The notes under the pieces are model-generated. The model did no database searches and was not told the DNA's origin. It was given only the letters and a program-made list of their open reading frames with translations. DNA of 64,000 bases from Hyphomicrobium sp. (lineage in GTDB: Bacteria; Pseudomonadota; Alphaproteobacteria; Rhizobiales; Hyphomicrobiaceae). A program made the translations under genes and the position numbers. Positions 9,401-16,172 of this stretch are shown one piece after another; positions within the stretch are counted from its first letter, which is position 1, and every line of letters begins with the position of its first letter. The stretch is taken from positions 496,001 to 560,000 of the forward strand of contig NZ_JAIETU010000002.1 in the NCBI RefSeq assembly GCF_019744875.1, read 5' to 3'.

Positions 9401-10420
9401 CGCGGGCCGGCCGTCCTTCTGGCTGACGAGATGAGCCGTCGCGCGCGTGAGTCCGGCTGCGCTCCATGTCACGGGCGTCGTGACCTTGGCGGTGGTGTCG
9501 ACGCCGGGCTTGATCCGGCATTGCGCCGCGCGCAAATCCGTGCCGAACCAGCTCACGACCAGCGACACGGATTTCGCATTCGGCAGTGTTGCCTGAAGCT
9601 GATCGATCGCGACGTTCCAATCCGCGCCGCCCTGCTTGGTGTGAACGTTCTCGGCATCCGAGATGCCCCGGCCGATGGATTTCGAAACGGCGCTCGTCGC
9701 GTAGACGAATTCTCCCGATCCTGGGATCAGCACGACGCCCTTGATGTCCTCTCCGAACGGCTCGACGGAGCGGTGCACTTCGAATGAGAGCTGCGGGATG
9801 CGATTGCCAAAATCCGCAAGCGCCATGTTCTCGAAGACGACGTAGGCGAGACCGCGATAGGCGGGCGCGCGCGCCGCGCCCTCGATGGCGACGACCGCCG
9901 GATCGGGCGCCTGCGTTTCGCTTCCCTCATGAAGACGATAGGTGAGCCGCGAGAGGTCGAGCTCCGCGCCGTCGGCCCAGATGCGGCCGATGCCGCTGAT
10001 CTCACCCTCGGCCAGCGCCACGGCGAACGTGGCCGAATAGCTGTACTCGGTCGTTTCCGTCACGGGGCCGGACTGCGGCGCGCCCTTGCCGCTGCCGCCC
10101 GAGCGCGACGTCCGGATCGTCTCGCGAATGTCGTCGCTCCAGATGATCTGGCCGCCGAGGCGGGCGCGCCCAAACAGCCGCGGGATCGGCGCGCCTTCGG
10201 TCGACGACGTGATGTGCAGATCGGAAAGGCGCGGCCCCTCGACGCTGCGTTTCTGGCCCGACGCGCCGAACAGCGCGTTGTCGATGTAGGATCCCGCGAA
10301 CGCGCCGATCTGGCTGCCTATGGTGGCGCCGGTCAGCGTCATGCCGAGCACGGAGAGGCCGGTCGGCAGCAGAGCTCCGCCGGCGGCGGCGCCGACGGCT
10401 GCGAGTGCGAGCGTGGCCAT
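6467..10420 (-). CDS. GTA megatron / baseplate tail-tip protein (g15-like, TIM-barrel domain)
   Basis: 1317 aa, the largest gene of the cluster and of the length expected for RcGTA g15 homologues. The N-terminus is a Gly/Ala-rich hydrophobic stretch (TGLSVLGMTLTGATIGSQIG), common in tail-tip proteins. A glycosidase-like TIM-barrel region spans roughly residues 400-700 (VYAADWSEYFGH, IDAIGIDLYWPLADW, PFWFMEIGCPAVDKG). The following part is the phage-tail hub-like region, and the C-terminus has DUF-type beta domains (LSNLLRGQAGTE, WKRRTRIGGDNW). In RcGTA this protein forms the tail tip that contacts and crosses the recipient envelope. Its ATG overlaps the g14 stop by 1 nt (TGATG). Confidence 0.93.
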   Translation of the reverse strand: MATLALAAVGAAAGGALLPTGLSVLGMTLTGATIGSQIGAFAGSYIDNALFGASGQKRSVEGPRLSDLHITSSTEGAPIPRLFGRARLGGQIIWSDDIRETIRTSRSGGSGKGAPQSGPVTETTEYSYSATFAVALAEGEISGIGRIWADGAELDLSRLTYRLHEGSETQAPDPAVVAIEGAARAPAYRGLAYVVFENMALADFGNRIPQLSFEVHRSVEPFGEDIKGVVLIPGSGEFVYATSAVSKSIGRGISDAENVHTKQGGADWNVAIDQLQATLPNAKSVSLVVSWFGTDLRAAQCRIKPGVDTTAKVTTPVTWSAAGLTRATAHLVSQKDGRPAYGGTPSDASVVQAITDLKARGLSVVLTPFILMDVADGNALPDPYSAAAFQPSYPWRGRITCYPAPGRPGTADKTATAASQIAAFVGTAAIGHFSISGTNVTYSGPNEWTFRRMVLHNAHLAKAAGGVDAFVIGTELRGLSWVRSAASTYPFVTALIALAADVKTVLGPGTKVVYAADWSEYFGHHPGDGTGDVYFHLDPLWASAGIDAIGIDLYWPLADWRDGTTHLDAQAGASAIYDGDYLRANVAGGEGYDWYYANTSNRELQVRTAITDGHGKPWVFRYKDIKSWWLNLHHNRPAGVPSGSPTAWVPQSKPFWFMEIGCPAVDKGANQPNVFIDPKSAESAYPYFSRGVRDDLVQRRYLMALIDAFDPASPRYVTGLNPVSSVYGARMVDLARIHVYCWDARPYPAFPYNLEIWSDGENWRLGHWLNGRFSAAPLAELVDQIMTDYGVSGPDASKLAGVVPGYVIDRLMSPRDALQPLELAYFFDSLESEGRILFRHRGAAAPVLDLTEDDLVEERAGDALVTLTRAQETDLPASAKVNHIAASGDYRQAVSEARRLAGASGRVARADLPIVLEHESASQIADSWLFEAWAARERAAFKLPPSALAIEPGDVVSVDKGGSSLLVRVTEVGERGLREIEGRSIDPDVYGGVAPRPRGSPVDTPVFEGAPYLEFLDLPLLRGDEAPDAGYVAAFQLPWPGAIAVYGSPEVAGYDLRARPLAPAVMGETLDPLPRGVVGLLDRGTRVRVKLGSGALESVTRTQLLAGRNAAAIRNPDGGWEVLQFETATLVGASTYELSNLLRGQAGTENEMRAPLAAGASFVLLGPEVTAVPLAAGEVGAPLNWRYGPATRDISHASYQTAIHAFTGRGLRPLSPAHVRAARSAGDIAMTWKRRTRIGGDNWGATEVPLAEDSERYEVDVLSGLSVVRTLSVTAPACAYSAAHQTADFGAPQSTLSVAVYQISATYGRGTPKIAVV

Positions 10421-10938
10421 CAGGTCTCAATCCCAGGAAAGGAGTAAACGGCGGCGACGCGGCGGCGCCACCATGCGGTGAACGGAATCTCGGCCGCCAG
10501 GCGATCCTCGATGGCGTGCACGATGGTGCCCGGCGTCGCGAGCACGGCCGCATGCTTGGCGACGGCGCCTTCCCGCATGCGAAAAACGAGCACGTCTCCG
10601 GGCGTTGCTCGCGCGATGTCCTTGCGGACGAGGTGGCGCGTGGCGGCTGCGATCAGCGTTTCCTCTCCGCTCGCCTCACCCCAGTCGCGCGAGTAGCCCG
10701 GCGGGCGCTCCGCTTCCGTGCCGTAGAGATCGCGCCAGACGCCGCGAATGAGCCCGAGACAATCCGTACCCACACCCTTCAGGCTCGCCTGATGATGATA
10801 GGGCGTTCCGATCCAGCTTCGCGCGGCCGCGACCACGTCGTCAGGCGTTGGGCGGATCTCGCGCGCGTGCTGGCTTTCTCCCTCCCCGGCTCTCGCAAGA
10901 GAGAGTGGTGCGGGGCGCGGTCCTGTCAGATTGGCCAT
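10420..10938 (-). CDS. GTA NlpC/P60 cell-wall peptidase (g14-like)
   Basis: 172 aa. NlpC/P60 family with catalytic Cys in GVGTDCLGLIRGVW and His in AVAKHAAVLAT. The N-terminal half carries ARSWIGTPYHHQASL, the usual opening of phage-type NlpC domains. In RcGTA the g14 peptidase sits in the tail hub and cuts peptidoglycan during DNA delivery. It is tightly coupled to the megatron gene downstream and lies 9 nt after g13. The first 20 residues are not part of the domain, and a later start is possible. Confidence 0.92.
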   Translation of the reverse strand: MANLTGPRPAPLSLARAGEGESQHAREIRPTPDDVVAAARSWIGTPYHHQASLKGVGTDCLGLIRGVWRDLYGTEAERPPGYSRDWGEASGEETLIAAATRHLVRKDIARATPGDVLVFRMREGAVAKHAAVLATPGTIVHAIEDRLAAEIPFTAWWRRRVAAVYSFPGIET

Positions 10939-10947
10939 GGTTAGTCC

Positions 10948-11817
10948 TCAGCGCGATTTGCCGGGCCGGCGAATGGCCGTCAGGAAGTCGTTGCCGGGCA
11001 TGTCGGGGAAGCCGCGGAAGTTCGCGACGTTGGCGAACTTCGCCTGGCAGGTCTCAACGCGCTTGTCGCATCCGGCCGTGATCGTGAATGTCTGCGCCGG
11101 CGTCAAAGGCAGACGCGCGCGACTCCAGATTTCAATCGTCACGACACCGCCGGCCTTGCCGTGGCTCTTCACTTCGATGGCCTGGCCGCTGGCCGCGCCC
11201 GACGTGAACGTCAATAGCCCGTGCGTGAACCACGCATCCTGGAAGGCCGAGAGACCGCTCACCGTAAAGCGCCGCGGGCTCTGGACGCTCACAATCGCGC
11301 CCGTGCCGCGATAGGCCGGATTGGTGAGGCCGATCCCGCAGCGCGTATCGCCGAGATCGGCATCGCAGGCGTATTGAAACAGCCGCCCCTTCGTTTCGCC
11401 GAGCCGATGGGCAAGGCCGCGCACTTCAGCCGCAAACACGATGCCGCTGCGCTTGACCTCGCCGAGGTTGCCGCTGCGCATGAGAGCGCGTTGCGCGGGC
11501 GCCGTCCAGTTGACGCGGAAGATCTCGACCGACGCATCGTCGTAGACGCCAGCCGCCAGATCTTCCTCATCCAGGCTGTCGGACGTGACCGCACTCGTGA
11601 TCTCGAGGTTGTCGACGCTGAGCCCGACCGACTCCCGCATTTCACTTGCCGTCATGCCGCTGGCGGCTTCGAACGTCGTTCCGTCGAACACCACGTCGCG
11701 GTCGTGATCGGTGAAGCCCTGCACCGTGCCGTCGCGGCGCACCAGCCGCCAACACCAGCACAGCGTCGTCGCCCCCGTTGCAATGTGTGCGGCAAGCCCG
11801 CTTTCGAGCTGCTTCAT
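10948..11817 (-). CDS. GTA tail hub protein (g13-like, DUF2163, BR0599 family)
   Basis: 289 aa, close to the family length. Recognisable are the N-terminal DUF2163 part (TTLCWCWRLVRRDGTVQGFT, DHDRDVVFDGTTFEA) and the C-terminal half with several Cys residues (CDADLGDTRCGIGL, CDKRVETCQAKFANV, FRGFPDMPGND). These pairs probably bind an iron-sulphur cluster or metal, as in RcGTA g13. The start overlaps the end of g12 by 4 nt (ATGA). It forms the hub under the distal tail protein. Confidence 0.93.
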   Translation of the reverse strand: MKQLESGLAAHIATGATTLCWCWRLVRRDGTVQGFTDHDRDVVFDGTTFEAASGMTASEMRESVGLSVDNLEITSAVTSDSLDEEDLAAGVYDDASVEIFRVNWTAPAQRALMRSGNLGEVKRSGIVFAAEVRGLAHRLGETKGRLFQYACDADLGDTRCGIGLTNPAYRGTGAIVSVQSPRRFTVSGLSAFQDAWFTHGLLTFTSGAASGQAIEVKSHGKAGGVVTIEIWSRARLPLTPAQTFTITAGCDKRVETCQAKFANVANFRGFPDMPGNDFLTAIRRPGKSR

Positions 11818-12452
11818 AGGCGGATCTCCACCACGGGAATGCTCGGAATGGCGCCACTCTGAAAGCCGGACAGGTTGATCTCGAGCTTGTCGGTATCGAA
11901 GCGCACCGGCACGTCGAACTCGAAGCCCGCCGTGACGAGCGCGCCATTGGCAGGCGCTTGCCCGCCCGCAAACGTGATGAGCCCGGTTGAGGCGTTGACG
12001 GTGAAGTGCGTGCCGAGGGTCCTGGTCGCGCCGGCGACCGCGATTTTCACGGTGCCTGACACAGGCTTTTTGATATCGCGCGCGTAGGGCGCGTGCGCGG
12101 CGCCGTAGGTCTTTTTAAGCTGGAACGTCAGCGCCGCTCCGGTGCCGGTGCCGATGACCTGATCGAGCGGCGTCGTGGCAGCGCCGGGCGGGCCGGATTT
12201 CCAATCCGCATGATCGCGCCAGCGGAACCCGTGGAAGCGTCCACGCCGCTCCTCGAAAAAGGCGATCACCTCATGCAGCGCATCGAGCGAGCGCACGCCG
12301 TAGCCCGCGTTGTAGCTCCTGCGCGAGTTGGCCCAGCGGCTGTTGCGCTCCTCGTAGCCGGAGCCGAGCACGACGACGTCCGTGCGACGCTCCGGACCGC
12401 CCTGCGCCCCGCGCGAAATCGCGGTCGGAAAGCGGATCTCGTGAAAGGACAT
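11814..12452 (-). CDS. GTA distal tail protein (g12-like, TIGR02217/DUF2460)
   Basis: 212 aa. Typical TIGR02217 sequence: opening FHEIRFPTAISRGAQGGPER, central YNAGYGVRSLDALHEVIAFF and RGRFHGFRWRDHADWK, C-terminal VPVRFDTDKLEINL. It forms the ring joining the tail tube to the hub in RcGTA. It overlaps g13 by 4 nt and follows g11 after about 60 nt that contain a small GGCAGTAGGCAGTGAGGCAG repeat. Confidence 0.94.
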   Translation of the reverse strand: MSFHEIRFPTAISRGAQGGPERRTDVVVLGSGYEERNSRWANSRRSYNAGYGVRSLDALHEVIAFFEERRGRFHGFRWRDHADWKSGPPGAATTPLDQVIGTGTGAALTFQLKKTYGAAHAPYARDIKKPVSGTVKIAVAGATRTLGTHFTVNASTGLITFAGGQAPANGALVTAGFEFDVPVRFDTDKLEINLSGFQSGAIPSIPVVEIRL

Positions 12453-12512
12453 GGGATCCTCCGGATTGGCAGTAGGCAGTGAGGCAGTCGGTCGTCGGGA
12501 AGTGCCTGCTGC

Positions 12513-13100
12513 CTACAGATTGCGTTGACCGAGCGAGACGGCGCGGCTCAGCATGGCGGCAACCTGCGTTTCCGATTTCAAGAAGCTCTGCGCGTCCTGG
12601 GCTTGGACGTTGACGGTGACCTGCACGCCTCCGCCGCCGCGCGATGCGATACCGAGACGGCCGTCCGGGCCGCGCGAGAGCGGCATGATGGCTTCCGCGC
12701 CGCGCTCGCCCGCGATGCCGTAGCGGCCGCCCGCGAGTGGAAATGCAATCGGGCTCTGGATCACGCCGCCCGAGGCGAACGGCACTGGCATCCCGCCCTG
12801 GAACGCGCCGCCCTTGGCAAAGCCGAGGCCGCCCGAGACAAGCCCGGACACTAGGTTTCCAAACCCCTGCTCCAGCGGTTTCAATGCGGCCTTGAGCACG
12901 ATGTCGGAAAGACGCAGTGCGAGGGTGCGCAGCACGTCGCCGACGTTCTTGCCTTTGATGGCGATCCCCTCGAAGGCGCCGATCAGCGCACTCGAAAACT
13001 GCCGCCCCATGCTCGCGGCCTGGCGCAGCTCCGTCTGCAGCGCCGTCGTGTCGGCGTTGATGGCGACCGTCCACGTTTCAACCGGCTGGTTGGCATCCAT
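12513..13100 (-). CDS. GTA tail tape measure protein (g11-like, short)
   Basis: 195 aa. Short tape measure typical of GTAs: an alpha-helical N-terminal half (ALQTELRQAASMGRQFSSAL) and a Gly-rich region with GFAKGGAFQGGMPVPFASGG and GIAGERGAEAIMPLSRGPDG, the conserved end of many tape measure proteins. It sets tail length and probably exits with the DNA. Because tail length scales with tape measure length, a short tail is expected. The start lies 6 nt downstream of the g10.1 stop. Confidence 0.92.
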   Translation of the reverse strand: MDANQPVETWTVAINADTTALQTELRQAASMGRQFSSALIGAFEGIAIKGKNVGDVLRTLALRLSDIVLKAALKPLEQGFGNLVSGLVSGGLGFAKGGAFQGGMPVPFASGGVIQSPIAFPLAGGRYGIAGERGAEAIMPLSRGPDGRLGIASRGGGGVQVTVNVQAQDAQSFLKSETQVAAMLSRAVSLGQRNL

Positions 13101-13106
13101 GCGCGC

Positions 13107-13298
13107 TTATCCTTCGATTGTTGGGCGTTGCGTATCGGGGTAGCGCTGTTCGAGCGCGCTCAGATCCCGGCGTGACAGGGGCCGCTCGATCGACGCCGTG
13201 CCGAAGCGTCCGCGAACGGCCGCGTTGAGCTCGGCCAGTGTGAAGCTCCAGAACGCGCGCGGCTCCAGCCCCAGCAGACCGAAGCCGACCGCCATCAC
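13107..13298 (-). CDS. Phage tail assembly chaperone (rcc01693 family, g10.1-like)
   Basis: 63 aa. The sequence AVGFGLLGLEPRAFWSFTLAE fits the small rcc01693-type chaperone found between g10 and g11 in RcGTA-like clusters. The start overlaps the end of g10 by 4 nt. In phage pairs like this the two chaperones coat the tape measure during tail assembly; here this is by analogy. Confidence 0.85.
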   Translation of the reverse strand: MMAVGFGLLGLEPRAFWSFTLAELNAAVRGRFGTASIERPLSRRDLSALEQRYPDTQRPTIEG

Positions 13299-13669
13299 GT
13301 CGTCCCAGGGAAAGGGCCGTTTGCCTCTCCCCTCGCGGCTTCACCCGGTTCCGTTCCGGGTGCTGCCGAGAACGTCGCGGCCAGCAGACGCGCAACGATG
13401 TCGACGTATCCCGCCGCCCCGCCCTCCGTGCGCATGGCGGCCACGGCCTGATCCGTGACGTCGAAGCCTCCGCCGCGCAGGCCCGCGCCGATAATGCGCT
13501 GGCAGTCGCGCGCCGAAATGCGCCCCTTCTCGAAGCGCGTGGCGAGCGCAAGCATGTCCTCCTCGCCGAACGCCGCCTCGAGATTGGCGAGCGCGCCCAG
13601 CGTGAGGCAGAGCTGATACGTCTTGCCGTCGAGCACGGCGTCGATCTCGCCCCGGTGCCGGTTTGGCAT
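13295..13669 (-). CDS. GTA tail assembly chaperone (g10-like, Phage_TAC family)
   Basis: 124 aa. Begins NRHRGEIDAVLDGKTYQLCL followed by TLGALANLEAAFGEED, the signature of the GTA g10 family (an immunoglobulin-like strand region followed by helices). The last 25 residues are Pro/Gly/Ala-rich. It overlaps the next small chaperone gene by 4 nt, typical of tail chaperone pairs, although in GTAs no frameshift fusion is needed. Confidence 0.9.
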   Translation of the reverse strand: MPNRHRGEIDAVLDGKTYQLCLTLGALANLEAAFGEEDMLALATRFEKGRISARDCQRIIGAGLRGGGFDVTDQAVAAMRTEGGAAGYVDIVARLLAATFSAAPGTEPGEAARGEANGPFPGTT

Positions 13670-13696
13670 GCTGTCCTCCTTAGTTCGTTGCTGCAG

Positions 13697-14110
13697 CTAC
13701 GCGGCGGCGAACGTCAGCTCGCCAGCGGATTCGAGGGAAAGCTCGAAGCTCACCTCGCCGTCGTGCCTGCCGGTCAGCTCGAACGATGAAATCTGGAACG
13801 CGCCCTCGACCGTTCCGAAATCGGGCACGACCACCTGCCAGTCGCGGATGGTGCCATCGAATACGTAACTGCGGATGAGCGCATCCGACGCGGCATCCTT
13901 GAAAATGCCCGACCCCGAGATCCGGGCCGATCGCACGCCCGCGCCCGCCAGAAGCTCACGCCACTGCCCCACACTTTCCTGGTGCGTGATGTCCACGCTT
14001 TCGGCGTTGAACGCCACCGCGCGCGATCGCAATCCCGCAACCGTCGTGAAGCTGCCCGCGCCGTTGCTGTCGACCTTCAGGAGAAGGTCTTTGCCTTTCT
14101 GTGCCGCCAT
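13697..14110 (-). CDS. GTA major tail tube protein (g9-like, TP901-1 family)
   Basis: 137 aa. Motifs of the TP901-1-type major tail protein: N-terminus AAQKGKDLLLKVD, VAFNAESVDITHQESVGQWR, SGSGIFKDAASDAL and the C-terminal FELTGRHDGEVSFELSLESA. It polymerises into the tail tube. It is preceded by a 188-nt gap holding a palindromic repeat element, unlike the otherwise overlapping neighbours, so its expression may be set separately. Confidence 0.94.
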   Translation of the reverse strand: MAAQKGKDLLLKVDSNGAGSFTTVAGLRSRAVAFNAESVDITHQESVGQWRELLAGAGVRSARISGSGIFKDAASDALIRSYVFDGTIRDWQVVVPDFGTVEGAFQISSFELTGRHDGEVSFELSLESAGELTFAAA

Positions 14111-14298
14111 GTTTGGTCTCCTTTATTGTCGCTCACGCGCCTGGTCGCGCGCCGTCAAAGACGGCGCGCTTGCGCTCCGCTGGGGCGGCGCACTCGCGCC
14201 GGGTCGCGTCCAAGCGGAGCTTGGCTTCGCCAAGACGCTCCCGGGCTGCGTTGCCGCAACGTGGTTGTTCGCTCACGCGCGTGGTCGCGCGCTTCGCA
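14111..14298 (-). repeat. Intergenic palindrome-rich element, copy 1 (between g8 and g9)
   Basis: No gene is seen. Direct repeats CGCTCACGCGC followed by GGTCGCGCGC border the region (near 14130 and 14272). The core CCAAGCGGAGCTTGGCTTCG...GACGCTCCCGG (14208-14247) contains the stem CTTGGC-TTC-GCCAAG. The same core and flanking CGCTCACGCGC recur at 15909-16046, between the capsid and connector genes. It is therefore a small repeated element, possibly mobile, or an RNA structure placed next to the most highly needed structural genes. Confidence 0.7.
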
Positions 14299-14709
14299 TC
14301 AGGCCGTCGGTTCGGTGACGGCGCGGAAGCGCGCGACGCCAGCGTAAATCTCGCCGTCCGATCCACGCGCCGCGTCGCTCAATTCGTGTCGCAAGCTGAT
14401 GAGGCGGTGGCCCGCCAGCACAAGCGACGCGTCGTGCAATGCCGTCCGAATGGCTTCGAGCACGAGATGCACCTGCTTCTCTCCGCCGGCTTTCGACCAG
14501 ACGCGGAGCGTCACGACGTGCTCGCTGCCGGTTTCCGTGCCGGTGCTCCAGTCGCGCGTGGTGCTCGGCCCAAACGAAACGTACGGAAGCGCTGCCCCGC
14601 GCGGCACGTCGTCGTAAACACGCGCGCCGCCGAGCAGCGCCAGCAAGGGCGCGTCTGCTATGAGCGCGGCAAAGATTGCCTTCTGTAACTCCCAAGCGGG
14701 ACTGCTCAT
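14299..14709 (-). CDS. GTA tail terminator protein (g8-like, DUF3168)
   Basis: 136 aa. DUF3168 features: SPAWELQKAIFAALIADAPL, ARVYDDVPRGAALPYVSFGP, the EHVVTLRVWSKAGGEKQ strand and LRHELSDAARGSDGEIYAGV. It caps the tail tube and joins it to the head. Its start overlaps the end of the small upstream ORF by 4 nt. Confidence 0.92.
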   Translation of the reverse strand: MSSPAWELQKAIFAALIADAPLLALLGGARVYDDVPRGAALPYVSFGPSTTRDWSTGTETGSEHVVTLRVWSKAGGEKQVHLVLEAIRTALHDASLVLAGHRLISLRHELSDAARGSDGEIYAGVARFRAVTEPTA

Positions 14710-14906
14710 GGGCTGCCTCGCTTGCCGTCGGCCAACTCCTGCGCGCGCCGCTCGGTCATCAGGCGCACGTCGCGCCTCATCGCGGCTCGCGCTTCCCGCG
14801 CGGCGCGTTCTGCCTCCCGGCGCGCGATGGCGCGGCGGCGAATGTCCTCGACGCGGCTCGCCACATGGGCAAAGCCGAGCCCCACGACGTCGGCGGATAT
14901 CTTCAT
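14706..14906 (-). CDS. Small charged hypothetical protein between g7 and g8
   Basis: 66 aa from ATG at MKISADVVGLGFAHVASRVE. The start overlaps the g7 stop and the end overlaps the g8 start, both by 4 nt (ATGA), so it is very probably translated as part of the operon. After a short N-terminus it is a long Arg/Ala/Glu-rich helix (RREAERAAREARAAMRRD). I do not recognise the family, and RcGTA has no obvious counterpart at this position. It could be an assembly factor or a head-tail joining accessory. Confidence 0.65.
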   Translation of the reverse strand: MKISADVVGLGFAHVASRVEDIRRRAIARREAERAAREARAAMRRDVRLMTERRAQELADGKRGSP

Positions 14907-15229
14907 GCGATGCGCTCCTCGGCCAGGCAGCGCAGGAACCGATGCCTTTCGCCCGTGTCGATCACGCTCCGAATCTCGAACACCCGCGTGCCGAGCCTGA
15001 AGCGCATCTCGGGCAGCACGCCCGTGCGATACCTGATCCAAATCTCATGGCTGACGCGTCCCGAGACGCCGTCCGCCTCGCTCACCTCGTTGCCCGAAAC
15101 CGGCTGGAGCGCGGCCCAGACTTCCGCAACGAGCGACCACGTGCGCGTCACGCCACCGCCGCCATCCGCGCTTGTCAGGGGCGCTTCGAGCTGCAGGCGA
15201 TGACGCATGTCTCCGATGGTCACGCTCAT
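14903..15229 (-). CDS. GTA head closure / head-tail adaptor protein (g7-like)
   Basis: 108 aa. Phage head-tail joining family: IGDMRHRLQLEAPLTSADG, VAEVWAALQPVSGNEVSEAD, HEIWIRYRTGVLPEMRFRLG and FEIRSVIDTGERHRFL, with the normal length. It stops leakage of DNA from the filled capsid and connects the g6 ring to the tail. It overlaps g6 by 4 nt. Confidence 0.93.
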   Translation of the reverse strand: MSVTIGDMRHRLQLEAPLTSADGGGGVTRTWSLVAEVWAALQPVSGNEVSEADGVSGRVSHEIWIRYRTGVLPEMRFRLGTRVFEIRSVIDTGERHRFLRCLAEERIA

Positions 15230-15801
15230 AGCCGCACCTCGCGATAGGGCTTGAGCAGATCCGAAACGGCTGCCGGGATCAGAGCGGCGGCCTGGCCGAT
15301 TTCGAGCGGATCGCGGTGCTCGTACCAGTGCGCCACGAGCAGCAGGATGGCGTGGCGGATCGGTGCGGGAACATCGGCGGCGATTGCCCCGATGCCGGCC
15401 TCGAACTCGATTTCAATTCCGGCGTGCGCCCGTCCCGGCGCCGTCCATCCGCCGTTCGGGATCAGGCGCGGCGACAAGGCCTGGCCGTCGAGCAAGTAGC
15501 GATCGCTCGTGATGAGCGTTGCGTCGCCGTTCGCGTCGTAGAGCGTGACGGACGTCACCGCCGCAATGGGGCGCAATGGAAAACGCACCGGCTCGCGGCC
15601 CGGCGGCCATTGATCCAGCGTCAGCCGCCAGCCTTGCGTGATCAGCGCGAGCCCCAGCGCGGCTTCGACGTGCAGACGCGAGGTGACGATCAGGCTCGCG
15701 ATCAGAATGTCTTCAGCGGAACCATCGAGGCGCAGATGGGCCTTCGCCTCGGAGACCGTAACCGGCTCCACGGCGGGCCCGCTCGTCAAAGCGAGGGACA
15801 T
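15226..15801 (-). CDS. GTA head-tail connector (g6-like, gp6 family)
   Basis: 191 aa. Typical features: TVSEAKAHLRLDGSAEDILI near residues 14-35, AALGLALITQGWRLTLDQWP, AAVTSVTLYDANGDATLIT and the C-terminal helix IRHAILLLVAHWYEHRDP. It forms the adaptor ring below the portal. The gene starts after a 371-nt gap following the capsid gene and overlaps g7 by 4 nt. Confidence 0.93.
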   Translation of the reverse strand: MSLALTSGPAVEPVTVSEAKAHLRLDGSAEDILIASLIVTSRLHVEAALGLALITQGWRLTLDQWPPGREPVRFPLRPIAAVTSVTLYDANGDATLITSDRYLLDGQALSPRLIPNGGWTAPGRAHAGIEIEFEAGIGAIAADVPAPIRHAILLLVAHWYEHRDPLEIGQAAALIPAAVSDLLKPYREVRL

Positions 15802-16172
15802 GCTGGCGTCTTTCTTTTTTCGGGCCTCTAACGAGCGAAGCCGCCGGAGGGGGAACCGGCGGCTTCGCTCTGGCCCGGCGGGAGGGAGGAGGCCCGCCGG
15901 GAGTTGGTTGTGCGCTCACGCGCAGTAGGCGCTCCGCGGGGGCGGCCTTCGGCCGGGTCGCATCCAAGCGAAGCTTGGCTTCGCCAAGACGCTCCCGGCC
16001 CCTTCGGGGCTGAGACAAACCTGCGCTCACGCGCAGTAGGCGCTCCGCCGTGTGGGTTACACTCACTTCTCCCTCCCCCTCGTGGGGAGGGCCGGGGTGG
16101 GTGGAACCCCAACGGCTGTTGGTACGCAATCCCCACCTCCCCCACACAGGGGGAGGTGAAGACTCGCTTCTG
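15802..16172 (-). repeat. Intergenic palindrome-rich element, copy 2 (between capsid and connector genes)
   Basis: 371 nt with no gene. From left to right on the + strand: a GCCGCCGG inverted pair near 15839-15865; a direct repeat GCGCTCACGCGCAGTAGGCG at about 15911 and 16024; between these the core CCAAGCGAAGCTTGGCTTCG...GACGCTCCCGG shared with 14208-14247; a perfect hairpin CCCTCCCC-CTCGT-GGGGAGGG (16071-16091); and another perfect hairpin at 16134-16158. The composition resembles dispersed palindromic repeats of Rhizobiales genomes. Its position just after the major capsid gene suggests it could shape mRNA ends or stability. Confidence 0.75.
16134..16158. terminator. Perfect 10-bp hairpin 15 nt after the capsid stop codon
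   Basis: CACCTCCCCC-ACACA-GGGGGAGGTG forms a perfect 10-bp stem with a 5-nt loop, 15 nt past the stop of the major capsid gene in the direction of transcription. There is no U-tract after it, so it is not a classical intrinsic terminator. A 3'-end stabiliser or partial attenuator is more likely. Confidence 0.5.

Noticed and set aside
13295-13669. Programmed frameshift joining the two tail chaperones
   Set aside because: The genes overlap by ATGA, but no slippery heptamer is visible and GTA chaperones are made as separate proteins.
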